Origin: Geobacter sp. UBA5735
Lineage (GTDB): Bacteria > Desulfobacterota > Desulfuromonadia > Geobacterales > Geobacteraceae
NCBI GenBank assembly: GCA_002419385.1
Contig: DIFZ01000003.1
Coordinates: 1 to 64,000 of the forward strand
Direction: 5' to 3'
DNA: 64,000 nt
The position numbers were made by a program, and so were the translations under genes. The notes below the pieces were generated by a model that worked only from the letters and a program-made list of their open reading frames with translations, ran no database searches and had not been told where the DNA came from. How positions within the stretch are numbered: position 1 is the stretch's first letter; every line of letters begins with the position of its first letter. Shown piece after piece: positions 8,256 to 17,347 of this stretch.

Positions 8256-9114
8256 ATCTTTTTACCTCTCCGCGGTAGTTCCTGAGCCGAACGCCGAGCT
8301 TCGCGAGCTTCTCCTTCACGGCAGCACTGGTCAACGCCTGCAGTTCCTCCCCGTGCGAATAATCGGGCATCAGAGCCGAAATCTCAGCATCGGGCAGACA
8401 GCCGGGGTGGAAGTAGATCTCGGTCACCCCGTCTTTCAGGGTGTCCAGCATTTTCAAAAGGTATTGTTCGGTCATCTTGCCGGAGTTGAGGAGGCCCTTC
8501 ACCTGCCCGGCGTGGAACATGCCGAGCCTGCCCAGCACCGGTGCACAGCGTTGTGCCAGTCTGTTGAAAATGAAGGCATCGACCTTCCTGCCGAGCTTTC
8601 TCTTTTCACTGCGGGCAGGGTCCTCGGACAGCTTTTCCCTGGTCAGCCGGAAACTGGCAATGCCGTGCTTCGGCATCAGCTCTGACAAAATATCGAACAC
8701 CGTCGGGTGCATGTGGATGTTCAGGTGGCCGTCGATATGGGACAGGGGAATCCCCGTTTCGCGAAACCTGACGATCTGCGCCTCGATCTCCCTGACCAGT
8801 TCTCCGCGAATGGATTTGCGGAAAAAATAGCGCATTCCCGCGCGCACCGGATTGGCGGGGAAATCCCCCAGGTAGTCGGCAAGTCCGGGGATGGAATGGG
8901 CGGGGAGGACGGAGCGCCCCTGGACCAAGGTAAGGTGCAGGCCGACCTGGAGACCGGGGTTGTCACGCGCCAGGGACACGGCCTCTTCGAACCCCCTGCC
9001 CCCAACCATCAGCGAGGCGCCGGTGAGGATGCCATCCTGCCAGGCCTCGATGACGGCGCGGTTGACGCCGCTCGAGAGACCGAAATCATCAGCATTGACT
9101 ATCAGTTCTTTCAT
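8248..9114 (-). CDS. hpnK: HpnK-type hopanoid deacetylase (YdjC family)
   Basis: This is a 288-residue YdjC/ChbG-fold deacetylase. The metal site is NADDFGLS at residues 6-13, with HIDGHLNIH near 125-133 and HPGC near 235-238. In hopanoid producers, HpnK removes the acetyl group from N-acetylglucosaminyl bacteriohopanetetrol made by HpnI, before the radical SAM enzyme HpnJ contracts the ring to the cyclitol ether. The assignment rests on the family plus the adjacent HpnJ-like gene, 31 bases upstream. HpnI itself is not in this window. Confidence 0.85.
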   Translation of the reverse strand: MKELIVNADDFGLSSGVNRAVIEAWQDGILTGASLMVGGRGFEEAVSLARDNPGLQVGLHLTLVQGRSVLPAHSIPGLADYLGDFPANPVRAGMRYFFRKSIRGELVREIEAQIVRFRETGIPLSHIDGHLNIHMHPTVFDILSELMPKHGIASFRLTREKLSEDPARSEKRKLGRKVDAFIFNRLAQRCAPVLGRLGMFHAGQVKGLLNSGKMTEQYLLKMLDTLKDGVTEIYFHPGCLPDAEISALMPDYSHGEELQALTSAAVKEKLAKLGVRLRNYRGEVKRYA

Positions 9115-9145
9115 GAGTTCTTCGTCAGCAGCAATGAGCCCGCTG

Positions 9146-10573
9146 CTACTGGCAGCTTTTGCACTCTTTCCGCTTTTTCATGTACGCCAGGTACTGCGCG
9201 CCTTCCTTGAGCAGCTTGCGGCGGTCTTCGCTGCTGGTGATCATTTTCATAATGCTGCGGGCGATGTACCTGGGCCGGAAATAAAACTTGTTGTAGAAGG
9301 TTTCCACCGAATCGAAGATCTCCCGGTTGGAGAGATGGGGGTAATTGATGACGCAGTCCTGGTGCCCGGTGTCATCGAGAAAGGTATCGGACACCAGCCA
9401 CCCCTCTTTTTTGCACAGCTCGTAAAACTCCGTCCCCGGATAGGGCGAGGCAAGAGACACCTGGATCGAATCCAGGTCGAGCCGCTTGGCGTATTCGATG
9501 GTTTCCCGGATTGTTTCACGTGTTTCACCCGGAAGTCCCATGATGAAGGCGCCATGGATGGTTATGCCCAGCTTCTTGCAGTTCCTGGTGAATTCCTCTG
9601 CCTGGGGCCGGGTGACGCCTTTCTTAATGTTCTTGAGTATCTGGTCGCTGCCCGATTCGTAACCCACCACCACATGGCGCAGGCCTGCGTTCCGCATGAT
9701 CTTCAGGGTTTCGTAATCGCAGTTGGCGCGAGCATTGACGACCCAGGAAAGTCCCAGGGGCCTGATTTTTTCCGCCACGGCACGGGCATGTTCCCGGTTG
9801 GCGGTGAACGTGTCATCGTCAAAGGAAATTTCCTTCAGCCCCGGCATGTTCTCCTTGATCCACTTCACTTCCTGGTAGACGCTCTCGGCGCTGCGGGTCC
9901 GCATGGTCCGGCCGGAAAAGGTCTGGGGCCAGAGGCAGAAGACGCATCTGGCCGGGCACCCCCGGCTGGTGTAGATGGAAACATAGGGATGCTTGAAATG
10001 GGGGATTATGTATTCATTGATCGCGAGGTCGCGCTGGTAGACCTGGCTGGCAAAGGGCAGGGCATCCAGGTCGGTGATGGGCGGGCGGTCAGGGTTGCTG
10101 ACGACCGTGCCGTCCTTCATGAAGCTGATGCCGACCACATTCCCCCAGTCACGTCCTTCGGCCAGTTCCTTGACCGAATAGTCGAATTCCCCGCGGCAGA
10201 CGATATCGATCGCGCCGCCCGCGCGCTGGAGCGACTCGTCGGGCAGCACGCTGACATGCGGGCCGGTCAGTACGGTTACCGTGCCGGGCTTGCTCTCCTT
10301 GATGCGCCGTGCCGTTTCCACGTCCAGGGCAAAGGTCGGGGTTGAGGTATACATCACGACCATATCGTAATCGGCCGCAATCCGAATACAGGCATCAAGA
10401 TCCAGTTTCTGTACCGGTGCGTCTACGACCCGGCTCCCCTCGATCATCCCGGCCGGGTAACAGAGCCAGGTGGGATACCAGAACGAGGTGACCTCGCGTG
10501 AAGCCTGATAACGGGCGCCGGCGCCGCCGTCAAAATCCTCGAAGGTCGGCGGATTGAGAAATAACGGTTTCAT
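9146..10573 (-). CDS. hpnJ: HpnJ-type B12-binding radical SAM enzyme
   Basis: This 475-residue protein has an N-terminal cobalamin-binding-like Rossmann domain (residues 1-150). The radical SAM core follows, with cluster motif SRGCPARCVFC (C-x3-C-x2-C) near residues 205-215, and then a helical C-terminus with a Cys pair at the end (CKSC). It matches hopanoid-associated HpnJ, which forms the cyclitol ether head group. I chose ATG 10573 (MKPLFLNPPTF); upstream in-frame sequence is not conserved-looking. It is the first gene of the hpnJ-hpnK-transporter operon. Confidence 0.87.
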   Translation of the reverse strand: MKPLFLNPPTFEDFDGGAGARYQASREVTSFWYPTWLCYPAGMIEGSRVVDAPVQKLDLDACIRIAADYDMVVMYTSTPTFALDVETARRIKESKPGTVTVLTGPHVSVLPDESLQRAGGAIDIVCRGEFDYSVKELAEGRDWGNVVGISFMKDGTVVSNPDRPPITDLDALPFASQVYQRDLAINEYIIPHFKHPYVSIYTSRGCPARCVFCLWPQTFSGRTMRTRSAESVYQEVKWIKENMPGLKEISFDDDTFTANREHARAVAEKIRPLGLSWVVNARANCDYETLKIMRNAGLRHVVVGYESGSDQILKNIKKGVTRPQAEEFTRNCKKLGITIHGAFIMGLPGETRETIRETIEYAKRLDLDSIQVSLASPYPGTEFYELCKKEGWLVSDTFLDDTGHQDCVINYPHLSNREIFDSVETFYNKFYFRPRYIARSIMKMITSSEDRRKLLKEGAQYLAYMKKRKECKSCQ

Positions 10574-10920
10574 GTTGATGCTCCTGTAGGCTTCGCGCTT
10601 CACCCAGCTCAGCTGCTTGGCGTAATGCTTTGCGAAGCCTGTTTTACATAAGGCAAACAGATACAATAAAGTGGGGTTCCCTATTTGTCAAGGTGAAAGG
10701 CTGGTGCCGATGTCACAACAGGCGACAGCTGCGCACGCTGGCACAGCAGCCCTGCACTACCCTGCGGAATGATCTAAATTTTCTGTCGTTTCATCCGAAA
10801 AGACCCTTAAAGCACACAATGTGCTTGTTTTCAAACAGGGCAATGTGTTACATAGACTCGGTTTCATTACACGGTTTCATTTTACTGAGGCGCCTTCCTG
10901 CTGCCAACGGGAGCAACAAA
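10574..10920. other. Divergent intergenic region between hpnJ and the diguanylate cyclase
   Basis: This stretch of 347 bases lies between divergent genes and must hold both promoters. I see AT-rich patches with -10-like hexamers (TACAAT at about 10661, TACATA at about 10851) but no pairing with a convincing -35, and no clear hairpin. The core CAATGTG occurs twice between 10816 and 10850. I found no gene. Confidence 0.5.
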
Positions 10921-11943
10921 ATGACAAACGCGCCCAGGCTTCTCGACAAGCTCGTCAGCCTGACCGGCATCCAGGACGTTGAACTCATGGAGTTCAGCCT
11001 GCTGAAGACCCTCGCCGAATTCATCCGCCCCATCGAGCTCTCGATCCTGAAACTCGACCGGCGGGGCAACCCCTCTTATCAGTTGCACCTCAGACAGGAA
11101 CATTACGAGATACTCTCGGAGAATTTCTCGTTGCCTGACGAGATTTTCTCCGCTCTCGAGATCGTCCAGGGGACCAAACAGCAGTTTCGCAGCATACTTG
11201 ACTCGGGAAACATGCTCATTGCATGGCACGTCCTGCAGACCAAGACGCAAAACGTTTTTCTCGTGGCAATGACCGCGCGGGAGCTCTCCAAGCTCGATTC
11301 CCACATGATACGCGGCCTTCTCCAGATCTACCGGAATTTCTACGAAGTGCTCGTCGAAGCCCAACGCGACCAACTGACCGGCCTTGCCAACAGGAAGACC
11401 TTCGACGAGGTCATCCAGAAAATCTACAACCAGCCTGCTCCCGCAACGGACCCGGTCAACGTCGAACGCCGCGACACGACGGATGACCATACCAGCTACT
11501 GGCTCGGCATGGTCGACGTGGACAACTTCAAGCGCATCAACGACACCTGGGGCCACCTTTATGGTGATGAAGTTCTGCTGCTGCTCTCGCAGCTGATGCA
11601 GCACCACTTCAGGGAAAGCGATCTCCTGTTCCGTTTCGGGGGTGAGGAGTTCATCGTCATCGTCCGGACAGGCAACGAGGAACAGGCGCACAAGGCATTC
11701 GAGAGATTCCGCTCTGCCGTTGAAAAGCATCAGTTCCCCCAGGTGGGCAAGATCACCGTCAGCATCGGCGTGGTGAAAATGGATCCCATGATTTTTACCA
11801 CGACCCTGGTCGACCGGGCCGACCAGTCATTGTACCATGCCAAGAAAAAAGGCCGTAACAGGGTCGAATTCTTCGATGAACTGCTGGAGGAAGGCCTCGT
11901 GAAAATTACCGAGATCGCCGCAGGTGAAATCGAACTTTTCTAG
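10921..11943 (+). CDS. GGDEF-domain diguanylate cyclase
   Basis: This 340-residue protein has an N-terminal regulatory region (about residues 1-160, no recognised family) and a C-terminal GGDEF domain. The active site reads FGGEEF at residues 239-244. The product-inhibition I-site RESD (RxxD) sits at 231-234, five residues before it, so both catalysis and feedback look intact. It should make cyclic di-GMP from two GTP in the cytoplasm. I chose ATG 10921 because a GGGAG lies seven bases upstream. A GTTTCC-type repeat begins four bases after its stop. Confidence 0.9.
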   Translation: MTNAPRLLDKLVSLTGIQDVELMEFSLLKTLAEFIRPIELSILKLDRRGNPSYQLHLRQEHYEILSENFSLPDEIFSALEIVQGTKQQFRSILDSGNMLIAWHVLQTKTQNVFLVAMTARELSKLDSHMIRGLLQIYRNFYEVLVEAQRDQLTGLANRKTFDEVIQKIYNQPAPATDPVNVERRDTTDDHTSYWLGMVDVDNFKRINDTWGHLYGDEVLLLLSQLMQHHFRESDLLFRFGGEEFIVIVRTGNEEQAHKAFERFRSAVEKHQFPQVGKITVSIGVVKMDPMIFTTTLVDRADQSLYHAKKKGRNRVEFFDELLEEGLVKITEIAAGEIELF

Positions 11944-11946
11944 CTG

Positions 11947-11999
11947 GTTTCCGATCTGGAAACTGCATCTGTTTCCATCCGGAGTTTCCGGATGGAAAC
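11947..11999. repeat. Stop-adjacent GTTTCCATCCGGA repeat, copy D
   Basis: Three tandem related units, GTTTCCGATCTGGAAAC, GTTTCCATCCGGA and GTTTCCGGATGGAAAC, start three bases after the TAG of the diguanylate cyclase. They form overlapping hairpins and are close relatives of the ends of the longer elements at 17348 and 40910. Confidence 0.8.
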
Positions 12000-12028
12000 G
12001 AGCTGTCAATGAAAGCGAGCGGCATCAC

Positions 12029-12823
12029 ATGAACATAGGCCTCATCGCGGCAATGCCCGAAGAGTGCGCCCCCTTGCTGCGCCGGGTCCGGCCATACAGG
12101 AAAGCCGGGATCGGCCGTTTTCCGGGGTGGCGCTTCACCGTCGGCTGTCACGAAATCCGCCTGATCCGCTCAGGAATGGGTATCAGTCACGCCGCGGAAG
12201 CGACAGCAGCCCTGATTGCCGCTCACCGGCCCGCACTGCTGGTCTCCTTCGGCTTCGGCGGAGCAGTAAAGCAAGGTCTTGCCACAGGCGATGTAGTTCT
12301 GGCAACCAGGCTGTTCCGGTGCGAAGCCGGTAACCTGACGCACCTGGATGATCCGGACCGCGAGCTCACGGATCAGGCTCGGGAAGCACTGGCTAACCAT
12401 GGCGCTTCACTCACGTTCCAGCTGCGCCGGGGAGAGTTCATCACCACTGACCGCATCGAAAACAAGCGGGAACTGTCTGCACTGCTCGACCCGGACATGG
12501 AAAATCCTCTCCTGGAAATGGAAACCGCCGCAGTAGCGCAGGTTGCGGCCGCGGCACAGATCCCTCTGATTGCTGTCCGGGCGGTAAGCGACAGCGCCGC
12601 CGAAGAACTCGACTTCACCATCGCCGAATTCACCGACGGCACAATGAACATCAGTATTCCCCGCGTCCTTATGACCCTTGCCCGGAAACCCCGGATTCTG
12701 CCGCAGCTGCTCAGGTTGTCGAGAAACAGCCGCATGGCAGGGGAAAACCTGGCAGCCGGGATCGTGTCAATGCTCGGTGCGCTCCGGCTCCCCTCCTCAC
12801 TTCTTACCCCCACCCGCGGCTGA
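12029..12823 (+). CDS. Nucleoside phosphorylase/nucleosidase, HpnG-like candidate
   Basis: This 264-residue protein of the MTA/SAH nucleosidase fold starts GLIAAMPEE. It has a substrate-binding METAAV motif near residues 170-175 (MEGAA-like) and RAVSDSA near 190, whose Asp is the usual general acid. In hopanoid gene clusters, the family member HpnG removes adenine from adenosylhopane. Its location between hpnJ/K and a carotenoid-type membrane gene makes that role attractive, but a generic MTA/SAH nucleosidase is possible. I chose the ATG at 12029. Its last 27 bases overlap the convergent gene at 12797. Confidence 0.72.
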   Translation: MNIGLIAAMPEECAPLLRRVRPYRKAGIGRFPGWRFTVGCHEIRLIRSGMGISHAAEATAALIAAHRPALLVSFGFGGAVKQGLATGDVVLATRLFRCEAGNLTHLDDPDRELTDQAREALANHGASLTFQLRRGEFITTDRIENKRELSALLDPDMENPLLEMETAAVAQVAAAAQIPLIAVRAVSDSAAEELDFTIAEFTDGTMNISIPRVLMTLARKPRILPQLLRLSRNSRMAGENLAAGIVSMLGALRLPSSLLTPTRG

Positions 12824-13663
12824 GAACGGATAATCCCGCACATGCTCCGCCAGCTCTTCTCTGCTGTACCGGTTGGCGCGGCGCACCAGGAGGATCGTCA
12901 CGATGACAGCCGGAAGCGTAAAGATCAGGATACCGGTCAGGGCCATGAGGTTTTCACCTATGGCGATGGTTACGGAGAGGTTGAAGATCAGCACTGACGC
13001 ATAGAGCACCGGCCCCAGAAGCGACCGGAAGGGAAGATTGGCCACGCCTTTCGGCTTTTCGACCCCTTTCGCGACCCCTGCGTCGATACGCTGCAGGGCA
13101 AATACCAGCAGGAAGCTGACCACAAGCCAGCCCACATAGTTCGAAAGCGGGACACCGAAATGCAATCCCGCCTCACGATACCCGTAGATCTGGCCCAGGA
13201 ACCAGCGGCGTCCCTGCAGGGCGACCGGGTCGATGATGATGTCGAGGAACACCTGGTAAAAAGCGGCGAGAACGAGAACGGCAAAGGACCTGCGGATCGC
13301 CCGGCTCTCCAGGGTGATCAGGTTCCAGCGGGCTGTCTTGAGGGGCGAAACGGTCAGCAGGGCCGTCGTGTAGCTGCAATACGCAAGGAAAACGTAGGAA
13401 AGCGAATCGAAAAAGGGAACCCCCGCAACCCAGAGCTCTTTGGTTTTCGTCGAATCAATGTAGTAATACCAGCCGTAAGGAAATCCCGTATTGATGGAGC
13501 TGAATTCCGACAGAAAAGCGATCAGATAGCCGACGGCAGTGAAGCAGAACGTCTTTTTCCATCCCAGGTGGGTCACCGCAGCCAATAGGTAGAACGCTAG
13601 AAAAGCGAACACATAGGGCCGCATCGTAACCGTTCCGACCGCAATATCCAGCACATAGTCCAT
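12797..13663 (-). CDS. Carotenoid biosynthesis-type (DUF422/CruF-like) membrane protein
   Basis: This is a 288-residue polytopic protein with about seven hydrophobic segments. It matches the CruF/DUF422 family, with GFPYGWYYY and a PFFDSLSYVFLAY segment. Family members hydrate the psi end of gamma-carotene, or act in C30/C50 carotenoid tailoring. No phytoene synthase or desaturase is in view, so the substrate is uncertain; a hopanoid or isoprenoid link is suggested only by neighbours. I chose the start MDYVLDIAVG at 13663; 15 more in-frame residues exist upstream. Confidence 0.75.
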   Translation of the reverse strand: MDYVLDIAVGTVTMRPYVFAFLAFYLLAAVTHLGWKKTFCFTAVGYLIAFLSEFSSINTGFPYGWYYYIDSTKTKELWVAGVPFFDSLSYVFLAYCSYTTALLTVSPLKTARWNLITLESRAIRRSFAVLVLAAFYQVFLDIIIDPVALQGRRWFLGQIYGYREAGLHFGVPLSNYVGWLVVSFLLVFALQRIDAGVAKGVEKPKGVANLPFRSLLGPVLYASVLIFNLSVTIAIGENLMALTGILIFTLPAVIVTILLVRRANRYSREELAEHVRDYPFSAAGGGKK

Positions 13664-13757
13664 ACTACCCTCCCCCAAACGAATGAAGGGCGCAGCAGGT
13701 TGCCGCACCCTTTCCGGAGATCATCCTGGATCCGTGACGGCTTACAGCAGGACAGTC

Positions 13758-14807
13758 TCAGAAGAGCGTGCCGATAATGCTCCCCAGCACCGAAATGGCT
13801 CCGCTGTCGCTGAGCCCCTCAACCGCCTGTTCGGCCTTCTTGAGTGTCGCGGTTGCATCGTGATAGAGCTTGTCCTCGTTCACCAGCTTGCCCATGGTCC
13901 CCTGGCCGCTGTTGATTTTCTCGGTGATTTCCTTGATGTTTTTCGACGCACCGCTCAATTCGTAGTAGAGGGTCTGGTCATTCACCAGTTTGCCCATGGT
14001 CCCCTCGCCACGGTTGATCTTGCCCGCGATCTCCCGCACATCCTTCATGCCCGCATTCATGTTGGCGATGGCGCCCTTGGCATCAGCATAAAAGACATCG
14101 TCGTTGACCAGTTTGCCGATGCTTCCCTGGCCGGTCTCGATCCTGTGGGTGATGTTCTTCAGGTTTGTGGTCACCGCGCTGGTGTCAGCGTAGAGGGTCT
14201 TGTCATTCAGCAGCATGGCCAGGGAGCCGTCGCCGCGATCGAACTTCGCGGTTATGCTGTTCATGTTGCCCAAAAGACCGCGCAGGCTGTCACGGTTCTC
14301 GTCCAGCATGGCGGTAAGCCTGCTCACGACCTCCTGCTGGTTCTGGTCGAGATTCGCTATCAGCATTTTCGCATCGCTCGTCATATCACCGATGGTGCTC
14401 AAGACAGAATCGACATTGGCCGTATCCTTGCCCTGAACTTCACTGCCAGGGGGAAGGACCTGGGCAGCGGGAGAGCCGAAGGTCACGCCGAGGAACTGCC
14501 CGCCCAGCATATTGGCCATCCTGAGGCTTACCACGGAATCAGTTCTGAGTCTGGTGTCCCGGGAAACCTTGAAATCAATCCGCACCTTTCCCTCCAGCAC
14601 GTCGATGTTCGTGATCTTGCCGACATCGACACCGGCAAGGCGGACGGAATCGCCCACCTTGAGACCGGTCACGCTGGTCAGGAAGGTATGATAGGAAGAA
14701 GATCTTTCAAAGGGGTTCCACTGACCACCCAGTTCCAGCATCACGCCGAAAAGCACCAGGCCGACGATGAAGAAGAAACCGACCTTCTTTTCAGTTGACA
14801 GCGCCAT
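13758..14807 (-). CDS. mlaD: MlaD/MCE-domain lipid-transport protein
   Basis: This 349-residue protein has one N-terminal helix (about residues 9-27), an MCE domain (about residues 38-115, TGLKVGDSVRLAGVDVGKI) and a long helical tail. The tail carries three clear repeats of the type G-x-G-(S/T)-(I/M)-GKLVN-(D/E), spaced about 40 residues apart, plus a degenerate one. Such substrate-binding subunits form periplasmic hexamers that ferry phospholipids between membranes. It follows mlaE by 96 bases; no MlaF-type ATPase is encoded nearby. Confidence 0.9.
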   Translation of the reverse strand: MALSTEKKVGFFFIVGLVLFGVMLELGGQWNPFERSSSYHTFLTSVTGLKVGDSVRLAGVDVGKITNIDVLEGKVRIDFKVSRDTRLRTDSVVSLRMANMLGGQFLGVTFGSPAAQVLPPGSEVQGKDTANVDSVLSTIGDMTSDAKMLIANLDQNQQEVVSRLTAMLDENRDSLRGLLGNMNSITAKFDRGDGSLAMLLNDKTLYADTSAVTTNLKNITHRIETGQGSIGKLVNDDVFYADAKGAIANMNAGMKDVREIAGKINRGEGTMGKLVNDQTLYYELSGASKNIKEITEKINSGQGTMGKLVNEDKLYHDATATLKKAEQAVEGLSDSGAISVLGSIIGTLF

Positions 14808-14903
14808 TGTCCCACCTCCCTGTAGGAAAAACCTTGCAGCCTTCTTCCCGTGCCCGGTCTCTTTTCCGGGCCTGATAAAACGGCAGCTTCGCCGTGGAAT
14901 CCC

Positions 14904-15677
14904 TCACAAAAGCAACCGTGTCAGGAAATAATCGGCCACGAGTATCAGCATGAACGACAGCACGACCGCCCTGGTGGTTGACCGCCCGATGCCGCGGGCG
15001 CCTCCCGACGTCACGAAACCCACATAGCAGGCAACCAGCGAAATGATGCCGCCGAACACGAACGACTTAACCAGCCCGGCGCCGATCTCCTTGAACTTCA
15101 GAGCGGCCTTCAGGCTGTCATAGTAGGTTGCATAGGAAATGAATATTTTGGGGTGGAGGTGGCTGATAAGCGCGCCGCCGACCATTCCCACGCAGTCGGC
15201 ATACAGCGTCAATGCCGGTACGCAGATGAGGCACGCAATGAGCCGCGGCATTGAAAGGTAACGCACCGGATTGATGTCCAGCGTCCTCAGGGCATCGATC
15301 TCCTCGTAGACCTTCATGACCCCGATCTCGGCCGCCATGGCCGACCCGACCCGGCCCGCAACGAGAAAACTGGTCATGACCGGGCCAAGCTCCCGCACCA
15401 TCGACAACCCGACGATGGCGCCGATGATATCCTGGGTGCCGTACTTCTGCAGTTCCGAACCGGTCTGGAGGGCCAGTACCATGCCCACGAAAAAAGCCAT
15501 GACCGAAGCCACCGGCAGTGTTTCGTAGCCCACAATGGATAGTTGGGCCAGGATACTCTGGAAATTGCGCGGCGCTTCGCGGAAAAAACAGACCGATTGC
15601 GCCAGCAGCTTCAGCATCTCGCCCACGATCTGCATAAAGTACAGGATCTTGCTCCCCAGCTTTTCCAGGATTCCCAT
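14904..15677 (-). CDS. mlaE: MlaE-type ABC transporter permease
   Basis: This is a 257-residue permease with five to six helices and the MlaE hallmarks LSMVRELGPVMTSFLVAGRVGSAMAAEIG and the following EEIDALRTLDINPVRYL. It forms the inner-membrane core of a phospholipid transport complex. I chose ATG 15677 because it overlaps the stop of the upstream gene as TGATG, indicating translational coupling; longer in-frame starts are possible. The ATPase partner must be encoded elsewhere. Confidence 0.92.
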   Translation of the reverse strand: MGILEKLGSKILYFMQIVGEMLKLLAQSVCFFREAPRNFQSILAQLSIVGYETLPVASVMAFFVGMVLALQTGSELQKYGTQDIIGAIVGLSMVRELGPVMTSFLVAGRVGSAMAAEIGVMKVYEEIDALRTLDINPVRYLSMPRLIACLICVPALTLYADCVGMVGGALISHLHPKIFISYATYYDSLKAALKFKEIGAGLVKSFVFGGIISLVACYVGFVTSGGARGIGRSTTRAVVLSFMLILVADYFLTRLLL

Positions 15678-17200
15678 CACGGATTGACCCTCGATTCCGC
15701 CTGCTGCCCGTTTCGCGACTCGGATAAGGGCTTCTTTTTCCACTCGATGCCGAATGGCAGCCACAGGAAATTCACCTTTTTCACCGCCTCGTTCTCCCGG
15801 TAACGAACCAGCCCCTTGAGAAAAGAAAACTCTGTGCCCTTCTTCTCCGAGCGATAGAAGACAAAGGGAAAAAACTCGTATGCCAGGTCGTCATCGCGGC
15901 TCTCGTGCCAATACAGGTTCCAGAGAAAAGAAGCGGCCGAATCTCCCGCATCATTCCATTTCTGCACATAGACACGCCACAGCGGAGCCCAGTTCTTCTC
16001 GATCCCCTCCTTGTTGAGGATCGGCTCCACCGGCGCCGGGAACGTGAATGTTTTCACCCCCCGCTCATCGTTGCGGTAGGTGAGAAACGGCCAGAGAGAC
16101 ACGCGCCGGCGTTTTGCACCGTCCCTGGTCCAGGTCTCCCGGTTGTCGGAATAGAGGAAGAAAAGCACCCTGTCCCGCTGCTGCCGGAAACTTTCCCCGT
16201 TCAATTCCTCGTGGCTGTAGAGCGGCCAGAGGTACCAGCGCTTCAGTCGCTCCTTGCGCCGGTCTTCGCTGTAAAAAGGGAGATAGCGGTCGAGGTTTCT
16301 CGACTCGCCCCTGATCGTCACGGCGAATGGCCAGAAATAGTCCCGCTCCTCCACGTTGCCGGCACGGTCGGAAACAGTGCCGAAAAAGGGCCATAGGTAG
16401 TGGCGTTCGCTCCGGTTTTTCGATTCGGAGGAAGTATAGAGCGGAAAAAGGTGCAACGTTTTCGTCGGCGCATCCGTGTCCAGCCCGCGTTCTTCGTTGA
16501 AAAAGATCGGCCAGAGGGCGAAACGCCGACGGTATACCCCTTCCTTCTCAGCCTGCCCGTACAGAGGCCAGAACTGGAAGCCGCTTTCCTTCTCCCCGCT
16601 GGTTACGGAAAAAAACGGGTACAGGAAATTGCGGGTTTCGGTTCCTTTCCTGACTGTTCTGCCGTAGAGCGGAAAGAGAACGTAATGATATTCGTCCCTC
16701 CAGAAACGCTCGTAGATGTCGCCGTAGAAAGGAAAGACCGACACGTAGGGACCATGCTTCGCAGAGGTGCCGGAAATGTAGAAGGGGAACAGCATGGTCC
16801 CGCTGTCCCTCCGGTCATCGGCGCCTGCTTGCCCTTCTCGTTTCTGGAACAGCTTCAGAACCTGGGAAAAGCTGCCGCCCTGCCATGTCGCTGAAGACGC
16901 TATGGGGTAGAGGTACTCGCTTGCGACAGCCCCGTCATCCCGGTTTTCGGTCCGGTAAAGCAGTGGCCGGACAACCGTATCGCTCGTCCCCCCCCTCCTC
17001 TGGAACTTGAAGAGGGGACCCAGCAGGGAAAGGTTGCGATAGTTCTCGGCCGGGCTGGTCCGGTAATCGAACAGGGGCCAGAAGGTAATGATGGCGCCGT
17101 CCTCTTCCTGCGCAATGCCACCCTCGGCCCGCAGGTGCGGCGTCATGGCCAGCACGATCAGGATACTGAGGACGAGAACTCTACCCGGCATGGAATCCAT
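15677..17200 (-). CDS. Exported protein with many aromatic WPLF/Y-type repeats
   Basis: This protein of about 507 residues is one I cannot assign to a named family. It has an N-terminal signal peptide (LVLSILIVLAMTPHLRAEG). It then carries at least twelve copies of a short aromatic motif such as FWPLFDYR, LFPFYISG, VFPFYGDI, LFPLYGRT, LYPFFSVT, FWPLYGQA, LWPIFFNE, LFPLYTSS, LWPFFGTV and LWPLYSHE, spaced roughly 25-45 residues apart with charged linkers. The pattern suggests an outer-membrane or periplasmic beta-structure. It is translationally coupled to mlaE (TGATG), so a role in lipid transport or the outer-membrane end of it is a fair inference. The start is ATG 17200 or 17191. Confidence 0.8.
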   Translation of the reverse strand: MDSMPGRVLVLSILIVLAMTPHLRAEGGIAQEEDGAIITFWPLFDYRTSPAENYRNLSLLGPLFKFQRRGGTSDTVVRPLLYRTENRDDGAVASEYLYPIASSATWQGGSFSQVLKLFQKREGQAGADDRRDSGTMLFPFYISGTSAKHGPYVSVFPFYGDIYERFWRDEYHYVLFPLYGRTVRKGTETRNFLYPFFSVTSGEKESGFQFWPLYGQAEKEGVYRRRFALWPIFFNEERGLDTDAPTKTLHLFPLYTSSESKNRSERHYLWPFFGTVSDRAGNVEERDYFWPFAVTIRGESRNLDRYLPFYSEDRRKERLKRWYLWPLYSHEELNGESFRQQRDRVLFFLYSDNRETWTRDGAKRRRVSLWPFLTYRNDERGVKTFTFPAPVEPILNKEGIEKNWAPLWRVYVQKWNDAGDSAASFLWNLYWHESRDDDLAYEFFPFVFYRSEKKGTEFSFLKGLVRYRENEAVKKVNFLWLPFGIEWKKKPLSESRNGQQAESRVNP

Positions 17201-17347
17201 TCGTTTCCGCCCGCCCCGGCATGGGGCGGGCAATCATTGCGCTTTGCTCCGTACAGTTCAAGATGAACGATGACGGGCAATTCCGGTAAAGCGTTCTTTG
17301 CTGATCCAATTGGTGTCCGTCCGGAAAGTCCATCCGAACACTATGAA

